The position numbers were made by a program, and so were the translations under genes. Below, piece by piece: positions 26,249 through 37,744 of a stretch of 64,000 bases of DNA. The stretch comes from Bradyrhizobium sp. ARR65 (GTDB lineage Bacteria; Pseudomonadota; Alphaproteobacteria; Rhizobiales; Xanthobacteraceae). Under the pieces are notes generated by a model that was not told the DNA's origin, made no database searches, and saw nothing but the letters and a program-made list of their open reading frames with translations. Where the stretch lies: the NCBI RefSeq assembly GCF_000472385.1, contig NZ_AWZU01000002.1, positions 337,350-401,349 of the forward strand, given 5' to 3'. The stretch's first letter is position 1; each line of letters starts with the position of its first letter.

Positions 26249-26455
26249 ATGAGATCCCTAGCGATCGCCGACTTCCTCATCGGTCTGGGCGTCCTGTTCG
26301 TGATCGAAGGCCTGCTGTTCGCGGCAAGTCCGACCTGGATGCGCAAGGCGATGAAAAGCGCGCTAGCGACTCCGGACAATGTCCTGCGTGCGGTCGGTAT
26401 CGGTTCGGCGGTGATCGGCCTGATCGTGATCTGGGCGGTGCGGCGTCCGATCTAG
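26249..26455 (+). CDS. DUF2065 small membrane protein
   Basis: 68 residues with two hydrophobic segments (AIADFLIGLGVLFVIEGLLFA and GIGSAVIGLIVIWAV), matching the DUF2065/YjeT family. The family sits next to hflC in many proteobacteria, as here, and is assumed to work with the HflKC-FtsH complex, though this is not proven. RBS GGGAGG. Confidence 0.88.
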   Translation: MRSLAIADFLIGLGVLFVIEGLLFAASPTWMRKAMKSALATPDNVLRAVGIGSAVIGLIVIWAVRRPI

Positions 26456-26459
26456 TTTC

Positions 26460-26540
26460 CGTCGCTTCGGGGCGCGCCGGCACGAAGTGAAAATCTCGAG
26501 ATTCCGGGTCTGGTGCTGACGCGCCATGCCGGAATGACGT
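26460..26540. repeat. Dispersed intergenic palindromic repeat, copy 1
   Basis: It ends with CCGGAATGACG and contains the core AATCTCGAGATTCCGGG, as in the copies at 28256, 30185, 33654, 53568, 55478 and 56560. The left end is degenerate (CTTCGGGGCGCG). Confidence 0.7.
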
Positions 26541-26702
26541 TCGGCAAAAAGAACGCGATCGTGAGGGCTGGTGTCGGCTTTTTGCCGTATTAGCTACCCC
26601 TTATGGCGGCGGAATCCGCAACAATCTGAGTGCTTGCGCCGTACCCCCGTTCGGGCGCAGTGTGGACGTAAATCCCAATTCCGATCTCTGGAGAGAATTT
26701 AT

Positions 26703-28190
26703 ATGTTCGCTGCCACATCCGCCTTGAGCCATCGCCTGCGCCCGCTTCTGGCTGCAGTCTGCCTGGGCGCGGCGGCGGTGCTGATCTCAAAACCCGCCTT
26801 CGCGCGAGGACCCGAGGGCATCGCCGACGTCGCCGAAAAAGTGATCGACGCCGTTGTCAACATCTCGACTTCGCAGACCGTCGAGGTCAAGAACGATGGT
26901 CACGGCGCGATGCCGCAACTTCCGCCGGGCTCGCCATTCGAGGAATTCTTCGACGACTTCTTCAAGAACCGCAGGGGCGGCAAGGGCGGCGGCGACCTGA
27001 TGCCGCACAAGACGAATTCGCTCGGCTCCGGCTTTATCGTCGATCCCGCCGGCGTTGTCGTCACCAACAATCACGTCATCGCGGACGCCGACGAGATCAA
27101 CGTGATTCTGAACGACGGCACCAAGATCAAGGCGGAGATCGTCGGCATCGACAAGAAGACCGACCTTGCCGTCCTGAAGTTCAAGCCGCCGCATCCGCTG
27201 ACCGCGGTGAAGTTCGGCGATTCCGACAAGCTGCGGCTCGGCGATTGGGTGATCGCGATCGGCAACCCCTTCAGCCTGGGCGGCACGGTGACCGCAGGCA
27301 TCGTCTCGGCGAAAAACCGCGACATCTCCTCGGGGCCGTATGATAGCTACATCCAGACGGACGCGGCCATCAATCGCGGCAATTCCGGCGGTCCGCTGTT
27401 CAACCTCGATGGCGAGGTCATCGGCGTCAACACCCTGATCATCTCGCCCTCCGGCGGCTCGATCGGCATCGGTTTTGCTGTGCCGTCGAAGACGGTCGCC
27501 GCCGTCGTCGATCAGCTCCGCCAATATGGCGAGCTGCGCCGCGGCTGGCTCGGCGTGCGCATCCAGTCGGTGACCGACGAGATCGCCGACAGCCTGAACA
27601 TCCATCCGGCACGCGGTGCGCTGGTCGCGGGCATCGACGACAAGGGCCCGGCGAAGCCGGCCGGCATCGAGCCCGGCGACGTCGTCATCAAGTTCGACGG
27701 CAAGGACATCAAGGAGCCGAAGGATCTCTCCCGCGTGGTGGCCGACACCGCGGTCGGCAAGGAGGTCGATGTCGTCATCATCCGCAAGGGCCAGGAGGAG
27801 ACCCATCACGTCACCTTGGGCAAGCTGGAAGACACTGACAAGGTGCAGGCCGCGCTTAAGCCCAAGGAAGAGCCTGCCGATAAGCCTGTGACGCAAAAGG
27901 CGCTCGGCCTTGACCTTGCGACGCTGAGCAAGGACCTGCGCAGCAAGTTCAAGATCAAGGACACCGTCAAGGGCGTGCTGATCACCGGCGTCGATGGCGC
28001 CTCGGATGCCGCCGACAAGCGGCTGTCGGCGGGCGACGTCATCGTTGAAGTTGCGCAGGAGGCGGTATCGAGCGCCGCCGACATCAAGAAGCGCGTCGAC
28101 CAGTTGAAGAAGGACGGCAAAAAGTCGGTTCTGCTGCTGGTGTCCAATGCGGACGGCGAACTGCGGTTCGTGGCACTGAGCGTGCAGTAA
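26703..28190 (+). CDS. degP: DegP/DegQ-type periplasmic serine endoprotease
   Basis: A start at 26703 gives a 495-residue protein with a clear signal peptide (MFAATSALSHRLRPLLAAV... SKPAFA) and a GGAGAG ribosome site. The longer in-frame ORF lacks both. The trypsin-like domain carries the triad His (VTNNHVIADAD), Asp (KKTDLAVLKF) and Ser (NRGNSGGPLF). Two PDZ domains follow (RRGWLGVRIQSV onward; KGVLITGVDGASDAA onward). It degrades or refolds damaged periplasmic proteins. It follows hflKC, so membrane and envelope quality-control genes are clustered. Confidence 0.95.
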   Translation: MFAATSALSHRLRPLLAAVCLGAAAVLISKPAFARGPEGIADVAEKVIDAVVNISTSQTVEVKNDGHGAMPQLPPGSPFEEFFDDFFKNRRGGKGGGDLMPHKTNSLGSGFIVDPAGVVVTNNHVIADADEINVILNDGTKIKAEIVGIDKKTDLAVLKFKPPHPLTAVKFGDSDKLRLGDWVIAIGNPFSLGGTVTAGIVSAKNRDISSGPYDSYIQTDAAINRGNSGGPLFNLDGEVIGVNTLIISPSGGSIGIGFAVPSKTVAAVVDQLRQYGELRRGWLGVRIQSVTDEIADSLNIHPARGALVAGIDDKGPAKPAGIEPGDVVIKFDGKDIKEPKDLSRVVADTAVGKEVDVVIIRKGQEETHHVTLGKLEDTDKVQAALKPKEEPADKPVTQKALGLDLATLSKDLRSKFKIKDTVKGVLITGVDGASDAADKRLSAGDVIVEVAQEAVSSAADIKKRVDQLKKDGKKSVLLLVSNADGELRFVALSVQ

Positions 28191-28255
28191 TAGAACTGGT
28201 TGCAAATCAGGTGCGCAATGGCCGGGCTCGTCCCGGTCATTTGCGTTTTAGGCAC

Positions 28256-28338
28256 CGTCATTCCGGGATGGTCCGCAGGACCAGACCCGGAATCTCGAGA
28301 TTCCGGGTCTGGTCCTGCGGACTGCCCCGGAATAACGG
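28256..28338. repeat. Dispersed intergenic palindromic repeat, copy 2; between convergent degP and serB
   Basis: A nearly perfect long inverted repeat. Its outer ends are CGTCATTCCGGG and CCCCGGAATAACG, and the central palindrome is CCCGGAATCTCGAGATTCCGGG. It can fold as one long hairpin in both transcripts and may act as a two-way terminator for degP and serB. Confidence 0.75.
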
Positions 28339-28358
28339 TCCGCACATTTGGCAGTCGG

Positions 28359-29249
28359 TTAGGGCACAAACTCCTCCCGCCGATACCCCTGCGCGTAGAG
28401 CAGCGCGCTGAGGTCGCCGTGATCGATCCGCGCGGCGGCCGCGATCGCGACCGCGGGTTTGGCGTGATAGGCGACGCCCAGCCCGGCCTTCTGGATCATT
28501 CCGAGATCGTTGGCGCCGTCGCCGACCACGAGCGTATCGATCTCGTCGAGGTCGAAGGACTCGGTGAGCTCGATCAGCGTCGCGAGCTTGGTGGCGCGGC
28601 CCAGGATCGGCTCGCGCACTTCGCCGGTGAACTTGCCGTCGCGTACGACGAGCTCGTTGGCGCGGTTTTCCTGAAAGCCGATTTTAGCCGCGATCGCATT
28701 CGTGAACAGCGTGAAGCCGCCCGAGATCAGGCAGGTATAGGCACCCTGGGCGCGCATGGTCATCACCAGCTCGCGGCCGCCCGGGGTGAGCGTGATGCGT
28801 TTTGTCAGCACCTCGTCGACCACGCTGACCGGCAGGTCCTTCAAGAGGCTGACGCGCTCGCGCAGGGCCGGCTCAAAGGCGATTTCGCCGCGCATGGCGC
28901 GCTCGGTGATCTTGGCGACATGCTCTTTGAGCCCGGCGAAGTCGGCGAGCTCATCGATGCATTCCTGGCCGATCATGGTGGAATCCATGTCCGCCAGAAA
29001 AAGCTTCTTGCGCCGGGTCGCGATAGGCTGCACCACAATATCGATCGGCAGGTCGCCGCGCGCCTCGCGCAACCGGCCCTCGATCGCGTGGACCTCCTCC
29101 TCGCTCTGGAAGGGGATGTCGACCGCGACTTCGTCGAACAGCCATTGCACGTGTCCGGGCGAGGGCAGCACGGCGAGCGCGCCGTCCACGATCGTGGAAT
29201 CGAGTGCGGGATTGGCGGGATTGCAGATCAGGGTCGCGACGAGAGACAT
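28359..29249 (-). CDS. serB: Phosphoserine phosphatase SerB
   Basis: A 296-residue enzyme for the last step of serine synthesis (phosphoserine to serine). It has an N-terminal ACT-like part and a HAD domain. The HAD domain has the nucleophile motif DMDSTMI (Asp87), the ISGGFT motif, and the C-terminal [21 protein letters not shown]. The start at 29249 gives the normal N-terminus; the long in-frame extension is antisense to miaA. The start codon is 3 nt from the miaA start on the other strand. Confidence 0.96.
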   Translation of the reverse strand: MSLVATLICNPANPALDSTIVDGALAVLPSPGHVQWLFDEVAVDIPFQSEEEVHAIEGRLREARGDLPIDIVVQPIATRRKKLFLADMDSTMIGQECIDELADFAGLKEHVAKITERAMRGEIAFEPALRERVSLLKDLPVSVVDEVLTKRITLTPGGRELVMTMRAQGAYTCLISGGFTLFTNAIAAKIGFQENRANELVVRDGKFTGEVREPILGRATKLATLIELTESFDLDEIDTLVVGDGANDLGMIQKAGLGVAYHAKPAVAIAAAARIDHGDLSALLYAQGYRREEFVP

Positions 29250-29252
29250 CGG

Positions 29253-30173
29253 GTGATTTCGCTTCGGAAGAACAAGGCGGTGCTTATCGCAGGGCCGACC
29301 GCCAGCGGCAAGTCGGCGCTCGCACTGGATCTTGCGGAAAAAACCGGCGGAATCATCATCAACGCCGATTCCATGCAGGTCTATCGGGACCTGCGTGTGC
29401 TGACCGCGCGTCCTTCGCCCGAGGAAGAGGCCGCCGTCGCCCACCGGCTTTACGGCTATGTCGATGCGGCGATCAACTTCTCCGTCGGCGCGTGGGTCGC
29501 TGACACGGCTTCGGCGCTCACTGGTGCGCGTGCCCAAAATCGCATGCCGATCTTTGTCGGCGGCACCGGGCTCTATTTCAAGGCGCTGACGCGCGGGCTC
29601 TCCGCCGTGCCGCCGGTGCCTGCCGAGGTGCGAGAGGCCGTGCGCGCGCGGCTCGAGTGCGACGGCGTGGAAGCGCTGCATGCGGAACTCGTGCGCCGCG
29701 ATCCGGCCGCCGCCGAGCGCTTGAAACCGCGCGATCGCACCCGCATTGCGCGGGCGCTGGAAGTCGTCGAGGCGACCGGACGCTCGCTGCTCGATTGGCA
29801 CCGCGACGGCCTGCCGCCGGTGCTGCCGCCGGGGCAATTTTCCGCCTTGTTTCTCGCGCCCGAACGCGGCGCGCTCTACGCCCGGATCGACGCCCGGTTC
29901 GAGGCCATGCTGAAGGCCGGCGCCTTGGACGAGGTCGAGCGGCTGGCGGCGCGACAGCTCGATCCGCTGTTGCCGGCGATGAAGGCCCATGGCGTGCCGC
30001 CGCTGCTTCGGTATTTCAAGGGCGAGATCACGCTGGAGCAGGCTTCCGAGATTGGCCGCGCCGATACGCGGCACTATGCCAAGCGGCAGTTCACCTGGTT
30101 CCGGCACCAGCTACCGGAGTTTGCCTGGATGAAGCCGGAGGAGGCGAGGGCATGGCTCAAGCAGGAGCTGTAA
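29253..30173 (+). CDS. miaA: tRNA dimethylallyltransferase MiaA
   Basis: A 306-residue enzyme that adds an isopentenyl group to A37 of tRNAs reading UNN codons. It has the P-loop GPTASGKS (residues 14-21), the [19 protein letters not shown] segment, and [14 protein letters not shown] at 29253 is the best start; the open frame to the left runs through serB and is not translated sequence. Only 3 nt separate it from the serB start. The C-terminal tail keeps the [10 protein letters not shown] motif. Confidence 0.95.
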   Translation: MISLRKNKAVLIAGPTASGKSALALDLAEKTGGIIINADSMQVYRDLRVLTARPSPEEEAAVAHRLYGYVDAAINFSVGAWVADTASALTGARAQNRMPIFVGGTGLYFKALTRGLSAVPPVPAEVREAVRARLECDGVEALHAELVRRDPAAAERLKPRDRTRIARALEVVEATGRSLLDWHRDGLPPVLPPGQFSALFLAPERGALYARIDARFEAMLKAGALDEVERLAARQLDPLLPAMKAHGVPPLLRYFKGEITLEQASEIGRADTRHYAKRQFTWFRHQLPEFAWMKPEEARAWLKQEL

Positions 30174-30184
30174 TTATTCGCCTC

Positions 30185-30288
30185 CGTCATTCCAGCGCGC
30201 GTCGCAGACCGAACCCGGAATCTCGAGATTCTCAGGTGCGCAATTGCGCACCATAGTTCGGTGCTGTCGCACCGCCCCGGAATGACGG
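30185..30288. repeat. Dispersed intergenic palindromic repeat, copy 3
   Basis: Ends CGTCATTCCAGCG and CCCCGGAATGACGG, with core CCCGGAATCTCGAGATTC. The right half differs from copy 2 and reads GGTGCGCAATTGCGCACC, itself a palindrome. Copies 6 and 7 carry this second version of the right half. Confidence 0.7.
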
Positions 30289-30393
30289 CGCCTGCCATGA
30301 CCGGCCTTCGGTGCTGTCGTCGCAAAATTCGCTCTCGCGGAAATCTTGGAACGCGGTTACACTGTCAAAGCGTGCCAAATCGGCTGGGATGCC

Positions 30394-30421
30394 TTGACTT
30401 TGGGCCATCGGCCGTTATGTT
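30394..30421 (+). promoter_or_regulatory. Promoter of the ilvI leader
   Basis: TTGACT at 30394-30399 and TATGTT at 30416-30421 are spaced by 16 nt. Transcription would start about 25 nt before the leader peptide ATG. Confidence 0.55.
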
Positions 30422-30453
30422 GCGCGCAACCTTTGGGAAGTCCGACCCGAGCC

Positions 30454-30522
30454 ATGCGTAACATTATTTCCAAGCTCCTTATTATCGTGGTCGTACCCAG
30501 GCGCACCGCCGGGGATGGCTGA
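30454..30522 (+). CDS. ilv operon leader peptide, 22 aa
   Basis: The peptide begins MRNIISKLLIIVVV, with Ile-Ile, Leu-Leu-Ile-Ile and Val-Val-Val runs: nine of its first 14 residues are Ile, Leu or Val. It ends in a TGA 104 nt before the ilvI ATG. Such a run is the hallmark of a ribosome-mediated attenuator that senses charging of branched-chain tRNAs. It is followed by an intrinsic terminator (next entry). Confidence 0.85.
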   Translation: MRNIISKLLIIVVVPRRTAGDG

Positions 30523-30572
30523 CGTCCATCCAAATCCAGGCGGTGTGCATGGGGCCTCTTGGGCCCTTTTTT
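30501..30572 (+). terminator. ilvI attenuator: alternative stems and intrinsic terminator
   Basis: The terminator stem is GGGCC (30552-30556), a 5-nt loop, GGCCC (30562-30566), then six T (30567-30572). Upstream, GCGCACCGCC (30501-30510, inside the leader peptide gene) pairs with GGCGGTGTGC (30539-30548) over 10 bp. A further hairpin, GGATGG/CCATCC, lies between them. A ribosome stalled on the Ile/Leu/Val codons would change which stems form. The exact antiterminator cannot be fixed by eye. Confidence 0.8.
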
Positions 30573-30626
30573 ATTTCCTCAAAGCAACGACGAGACCGCG
30601 CGAGAGCGGCAGATCCGGAGCCAACC

Positions 30627-32402
<1,776 letters not shown>

Positions 32403-32444
32403 GGCCGATGTGGACATGAACCGAGCAGCCGCATGCGCTTCTAC

Positions 32445-32562
32445 TCCCTCTCCCCGCTCTTCGCGGGGAGAGGCTTGGGGTGAGGGGCTCTCTCCACGCG
32501 CCGAGCTCTTGGAGAATTCCCCTCACCCGCATCGCATCCCCAAGCGGGGCGAGGTGAAGAGG
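32445..32562. repeat. Dispersed hairpin repeat (CCCTCTCCCCG type) inside the ilv operon
   Basis: CCTCTCCCCG with CGGGGAGAGG forms the first hairpin, followed by TTGGGGTGAGGGG and later CCCCTCACCC. A second copy of this family is at 37803-37880. It sits in the 203-nt gap between ilvI and the next gene. Confidence 0.65.
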
Positions 32563-32605
32563 AGCGCGTTCGGGGCAGCCGTGTGCTCAAACGCGAGTCT
32601 GAGAC

Positions 32606-33589
32606 ATGTTTGACCTCGCCGAGCTCGAGCGTGCGCATGAGGTGGTCCGCCAAGCGGTGCCGCCGACGCCGGCCTACGCTTGGCCCTTGCTTGCAGAGCG
32701 GCTCGGCACGGAGGTCATGGTCAAGCACGAGAACCACACGCCGACCGGCGCTTTCAAGGTGCGCGGCGGGCTGACTTACGTCGAGCGCCTGAAGCGCGAA
32801 AAGCCCGAGACGCGCGGCCTGATCTCGGCCACGCGCGGCAATCACGGGCAGAGCCTTGCTCTTGCCGGCCGGCGTCATGGCCTGCCGGTGACGATCTACG
32901 TGCCGCGCGGCAATTCGGTCGAGAAGAACCGGGCGATGGCCGCATTCGGCGCGAGGCTCGTCGAACATGGCGAGGATTTTCAGGCCGCGCGAGAAGAGGC
33001 CTATCGCCAGGCCGAGCGCGAAGGCCTGCACATCGTGCCCGCCTTTCATCCCAACCTTATGCTCGGCGTTGCCACTTACGCGCTGGAATTGTTACGCACC
33101 GCGCCCGATATCGACGTGCTCTATGTGCCGATCGGGCAAGGCTCCGGCATTTGCGGCTGCATCCTGGTGCGCGACCTGCTTGGCCTGAAGACCGAGATCG
33201 TCGGCGTGCAATCGTCGCTGGCGCCGTCCTACGCGCTCTCTTTCGCGGCCGGCACGGTCGTCACCACCGAGAGCTCCAACACGCTCGCCGACGGCATGGC
33301 GACGCGCATTCCGGATACCGATGCGCTGGCGATCATCCGCAAAGGCGCCTCCCGAATCGTGCAGGTCACTGACGACGAGATCGCCGCCGCGATCCGCGCC
33401 TATTGGACCGATACGCACAACCTCGCGGAAGGCGCCGGTGCCGCCGCGCTCGCAGCCGCGCTGCAGGAAAAGCGCAAGATTGCGGGTAAGCGCGTCGGGC
33501 TGATCCTGAGCGGCGGCAATATCGATTTCGATCTGTTTCGCAAATGGGTGATGGCGGAGAACGCCGTTGCCGAGAGGATACCGGTGTGA
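32606..33589 (+). CDS. Threonine dehydratase-like PLP enzyme, short form
   Basis: A 327-residue fold-type II PLP enzyme. The PLP lysine is Lys51 in PTGAFKVRGG, the phosphate loop is PIGQGSGICG and the late motif LILSGGNID binds the PLP ring nitrogen. It has no C-terminal ACT regulatory domain, so it resembles the catabolic/short serine-threonine dehydratases. It lies between ilvI and ilvH and could supply 2-oxobutyrate for isoleucine synthesis (inference from position). Confidence 0.87.
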   Translation: MFDLAELERAHEVVRQAVPPTPAYAWPLLAERLGTEVMVKHENHTPTGAFKVRGGLTYVERLKREKPETRGLISATRGNHGQSLALAGRRHGLPVTIYVPRGNSVEKNRAMAAFGARLVEHGEDFQAAREEAYRQAEREGLHIVPAFHPNLMLGVATYALELLRTAPDIDVLYVPIGQGSGICGCILVRDLLGLKTEIVGVQSSLAPSYALSFAAGTVVTTESSNTLADGMATRIPDTDALAIIRKGASRIVQVTDDEIAAAIRAYWTDTHNLAEGAGAAALAAALQEKRKIAGKRVGLILSGGNIDFDLFRKWVMAENAVAERIPV

Positions 33590-33653
33590 TGAGGGTGATC
33601 GCGCCGCAAATGCAGTCGTCATGCCCGGGCTTGCCCGACCTCGATGTTGCGTT

Positions 33654-33736
33654 CGTCATTCCGGGGCGATGCGAAGCATCAAACCCGGAATCTCGAGATT
33701 CCGGGTTCGGTCCTTTGAACTGCCCCGGAATGACGG
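33654..33736. repeat. Dispersed intergenic palindromic repeat, copy 4
   Basis: CGTCATTCCGGGG at the left, the central palindrome CCCGGAATCTCGAGATTCCGGG and CCCCGGAATGACGG at the right. It lies inside the ilv operon, between the dehydratase-like gene and ilvH, where it could attenuate read-through. Confidence 0.75.
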
Positions 33737-33791
33737 AGCAGAGAGAGTGTGCTCGACATGACGCCGGAGAGATGAGCAGGGGACAACAAGC

Positions 33792-34334
33792 ATGAGCCAG
33801 CCCGCATCGGCCTATTTCATGGAAGACCGCCACGATCCCAGCGAGACCCATACGCTCGCGGTGCTGGTGCAGAACGAGCCCGGCGTGCTCGCGCGCGTCA
33901 TCGGCCTGTTCTCGGGGCGCGGCTACAACATCGAAAGCCTCACCGTCTCCGAGACCGAGAACCAGAAACATCTCTCGCGCATCACCATCGTGACCACGGG
34001 CACGCCGATGGTGATCGAGCAGATCAAGCACCAGCTCGACCGCATGGTCCCAGTCTATCGGGTGGTCGACATGACGCAGACGGGCCGCGCCATCGAGCGC
34101 GAGCTTGCCATGGTGAAGGTGCGCGGAGTGGGCGAGCATCGGGTCGAGGCGCTCAGGCTCGCGGACGCCTTCCGTGCCCGCGTCATCGATGCCACCACCG
34201 AGAGCTTTGTGTTCGAGATTACGGGCAACACCGCCAAGATCAACCAGTTCATCGACCTGATGCGTCCGCTCGGCCTGGTCGAGGTGTCGCGCACCGGCGT
34301 TGCCGCTATCGGCCGCGGGCCTGAAGGGATGTAA
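33792..34334 (+). CDS. ilvH: Acetolactate synthase small regulatory subunit
   Basis: A 180-residue regulatory subunit that activates the large subunit and mediates valine feedback. The N-terminal ACT domain (TLAVLVQNEPGVLARVIGLFSGRGYNIESL, about residues 21-50) and the C-terminal half (VRGVGEHRVEALRLADAFRARVID) are clear. It lies 1.4 kb from ilvI because a dehydratase-like gene and two repeats are inserted between them. Confidence 0.96.
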   Translation: MSQPASAYFMEDRHDPSETHTLAVLVQNEPGVLARVIGLFSGRGYNIESLTVSETENQKHLSRITIVTTGTPMVIEQIKHQLDRMVPVYRVVDMTQTGRAIERELAMVKVRGVGEHRVEALRLADAFRARVIDATTESFVFEITGNTAKINQFIDLMRPLGLVEVSRTGVAAIGRGPEGM

Positions 34335-34339
34335 GAACC

Positions 34340-35035
34340 ATGCTGGCGCGCGACTGGTTCTACAATCAGAGACGGCGGATCGGGCTCGATACCGCGGTGG
34401 CCTCGATCTACGGTCAAGACGACGATGCCGACCTGCGCGCCCGCGCGGCGCTGAGCATGCTCGGCGTCGAGCCGGGCTGGCGCGTTGCCGATATCGGATG
34501 CGGCAACGGCGTACTCGCGACCGAAGCAGCGCTGATGGGCGCCGAGGTCGACGCGATCGATATTTCGCCGGCGATGCTGGCGCTCGCCGAAGTCTACGCA
34601 AGCGATCGCAGGGCCCGCATCCGCACCCGGTCGGCCGGGCTGCTCAGCTTCGCCTATGAGCCAAACTCGTATGACCTGATCGTCAGCGAGTTCACGCTGC
34701 ACCATCTTCCGGACTTCTGGAAAGCGGTGGCGGCCGCGCGCATCTTCGCCGCGTTAAAGCCGGGCGCAAATTTCTACCTGCGCGATATCGTCTTCGTCAG
34801 CATGCCTGACGGCGGCGAGCGCAGCGTCGGAGAATGGGCCGATTTCAATATCAAAAATCACGATTTCGAGCGCAACAGCGTTGTGACGCATATGCGCGAC
34901 GAATATTCCACCTTCGGCTGGGTGATGGAGCGCATGCTGATAGAGGTTGGCTTCACGCTCATTTCCGCCGATTATCATGCCCCACTGCACGGCACCTATC
35001 TCCTGAGGAAACCAAAGCCAGGCGACCAAGGCTAA
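34340..35035 (+). CDS. Class I SAM-dependent methyltransferase
   Basis: A 231-residue protein with motif I VADIGCGNGVLATEAAL, the acidic ribose-binding residue in VDAIDISPAMLALAE and a motif IV-like LIVSEFTLHHLPDFWKA. It starts 5 nt after ilvH, so it is co-transcribed. HHLPD is typical of Methyltransf_11/25. The substrate is unknown; nothing ties it directly to branched-chain metabolism. Confidence 0.86.
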   Translation: MLARDWFYNQRRRIGLDTAVASIYGQDDDADLRARAALSMLGVEPGWRVADIGCGNGVLATEAALMGAEVDAIDISPAMLALAEVYASDRRARIRTRSAGLLSFAYEPNSYDLIVSEFTLHHLPDFWKAVAAARIFAALKPGANFYLRDIVFVSMPDGGERSVGEWADFNIKNHDFERNSVVTHMRDEYSTFGWVMERMLIEVGFTLISADYHAPLHGTYLLRKPKPGDQG

Positions 35036-35050
35036 CAAGAGCCAGGAACA

Positions 35051-35929
35051 ATGAAACCGGCCGACGTCTTTATCGCCGTCCTGGTGGCGGTCATCTGGGG
35101 GCTTGCCTTTGTCGCAAGCCGCATCGCGCTTGATGAATTATCGCCGGCCCTGATGACGGCGCTGCGCTTCGGCATTGCGGCTGCCCCGTGCCTGGTCGTG
35201 GCCAAGCCGAAAGTCTCATGGTCGCTGCTGGTCGCGATCAGCTTCACGCTGTTTCTTGGTCAGTTCCTGGCGCAGGCCTATGGCATCGCCCATGGCGTGC
35301 CGGTGGGCTTGACCAGCGTGATCGTGCAGAGCCAGGCGCTGTTCACCATCGCTTTTGCCGTGGTCGCCTTTCGCGAATGGCCGACGCCGATGCAGATGGT
35401 TGGCGTCACCATTGCCGCGATTGGCCTGCTGATGATCTGCGCCACCGTCGGCTATGACTTCAGCGTTGGCGCCTTCGCCGTGCTGATGGTTTCACCGATC
35501 AGCTTTGCCATTGGCAATCTGTTGCTGCGTCGCGCGCAAGGCGTGCCGATGTTCGATCTGTTCGCCTGGCTGTGCCTGACCGCGGCGGTCCCGCTTTTCG
35601 CGTTGGCCTTGGCCTCCGACGGGCCGGCGCCGACCTGGCACGCGCTGACCCATATGTCGCTCACGGGCCTCGCCTGCATGCTGGCGCTGGGCGCCATCTC
35701 CACCTCCATCGCCTATTGGCTGTGGGGGCGGCTGCTGCGCGACTATCCGGCAGCCCAAGTTGTGCCGTTTGCGCTTCTGGTTCCGTTCGTGGGGGCGGCG
35801 GCCTCCAGCGTCGTCTTCTCCGAGAAATTCGGGCCATTACGGCTGGCGGGCATGGTCACCGTGGTCGGCGGCATCGCCGTGATGCTGCTGTCGAAGCGGC
35901 CGCGGACGGTGCCTGTGATCGTGGAGTGA
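35051..35929 (+). CDS. EamA/DMT-family transporter
   Basis: A 292-residue inner-membrane protein with ten hydrophobic segments in two EamA repeats (for example FIAVLVAVIWGLAFVASRIAL and SISTSIAYWLWGRLLRDYPA). The family includes exporters of amino acids and other metabolites. It starts 15 nt after the methyltransferase and its stop is 3 nt before a LysE exporter, so two exporters follow the ilv genes in one transcript. The substrate is unproven. Confidence 0.9.
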   Translation: MKPADVFIAVLVAVIWGLAFVASRIALDELSPALMTALRFGIAAAPCLVVAKPKVSWSLLVAISFTLFLGQFLAQAYGIAHGVPVGLTSVIVQSQALFTIAFAVVAFREWPTPMQMVGVTIAAIGLLMICATVGYDFSVGAFAVLMVSPISFAIGNLLLRRAQGVPMFDLFAWLCLTAAVPLFALALASDGPAPTWHALTHMSLTGLACMLALGAISTSIAYWLWGRLLRDYPAAQVVPFALLVPFVGAAASSVVFSEKFGPLRLAGMVTVVGGIAVMLLSKRPRTVPVIVE

Positions 35930-35932
35930 GCC

Positions 35933-36535
35933 ATGTCGCAATCGCTGCTCTTCGCCTTCATCCTGTTCGCCATCGTGATGTTCTTCACGCCCGGACCGAA
36001 CAACATCATGGTCCTGTCCTCGGGGCTAACTTACGGCTTTCGCCGCACGCTGCCGCATATCGCCGGCATCACCATCGGCTTTGCCTTCATGGTCGGTGCC
36101 GTCGGCCTCGGCTTCGGCACCATCTTCATCGCCTATCCGGTGCTGCAGACGATCTTGAAATATGCCGGCGCGGCGTATCTGATCTATCTCGCCGTCGTGA
36201 TCGCGATGTCCGGTCCGCCGACGCCTGGCGAGGACGACAACCGCGGCCCCATGACGTTCTGGGGCGCCGCCGTATTTCAATGGATCAATGTCAAGGGCTG
36301 GGTGATGGTGATCGGCACGATCACGGCCTATGCCGCGATCGCGCGTTTTCCTCTCAACATCGCGATCCAGACCCTGCTTTGCCTGTTCTTGGGCGTGCTC
36401 TCCACCATGACCTGGACGCTGTTCGGCAGCGCCCTGCGGCCGGTGCTCAAGTCGGAACGGGCGGTACGGGCCTTCAACGTGGCGATGGCGCTGCTGCTGC
36501 TGGCGTCGCTGTATCCGGTCTTCATGGACGCATAA
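35933..36535 (+). CDS. LysE/RhtB-family amino-acid exporter
   Basis: A 200-residue protein with about six membrane segments. The signature region FFTPGPNNIMVLSSGLTYGFRRTLPHIAGI and QWINVKGWVMVIGTI fit LysE/RhtB. Located between ilvH and ilvC, it may relieve an excess of amino acids, perhaps branched-chain or threonine; this is inferred from position only. Confidence 0.9.
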   Translation: MSQSLLFAFILFAIVMFFTPGPNNIMVLSSGLTYGFRRTLPHIAGITIGFAFMVGAVGLGFGTIFIAYPVLQTILKYAGAAYLIYLAVVIAMSGPPTPGEDDNRGPMTFWGAAVFQWINVKGWVMVIGTITAYAAIARFPLNIAIQTLLCLFLGVLSTMTWTLFGSALRPVLKSERAVRAFNVAMALLLLASLYPVFMDA

Positions 36536-36630
36536 GGCCGCGACCCGCCATGCAGAATCGAGTTTCCAATGGACGATAAAATGCTCTAGACAACGCGCGA
36601 AATCTCAAAAATTCACCCGACAAATCCTGA

Positions 36631-37692
<1,062 letters not shown>

Positions 37693-37711
37693 CCTTTGAT
37701 CCACGCTCTCG

Positions 37712-37744
37712 TCATCGAGATCGCGCAAGGCGCGATCTCGATGA
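37712..37744. terminator. 15-bp inverted repeat after ilvC
   Basis: TCATCGAGATCGCGC and GCGCGATCTCGATGA are separated by AAG. The pairing is perfect, but there is no T-run, so the element may be a recombination scar or hairpin rather than a full terminator. Its right arm runs into the ilvC 3' copy. Confidence 0.6.

Noticed and set aside
28200..29252. N-terminal extension of miaA
   Set aside because: It is antisense to serB and lacks MiaA similarity. The GTG at 29253 gives the family's usual N-terminus and length.
29250..30107. N-terminal extension of serB
   Set aside because: It is antisense to miaA, which is certain, and the normal SerB N-terminus begins at 29249.
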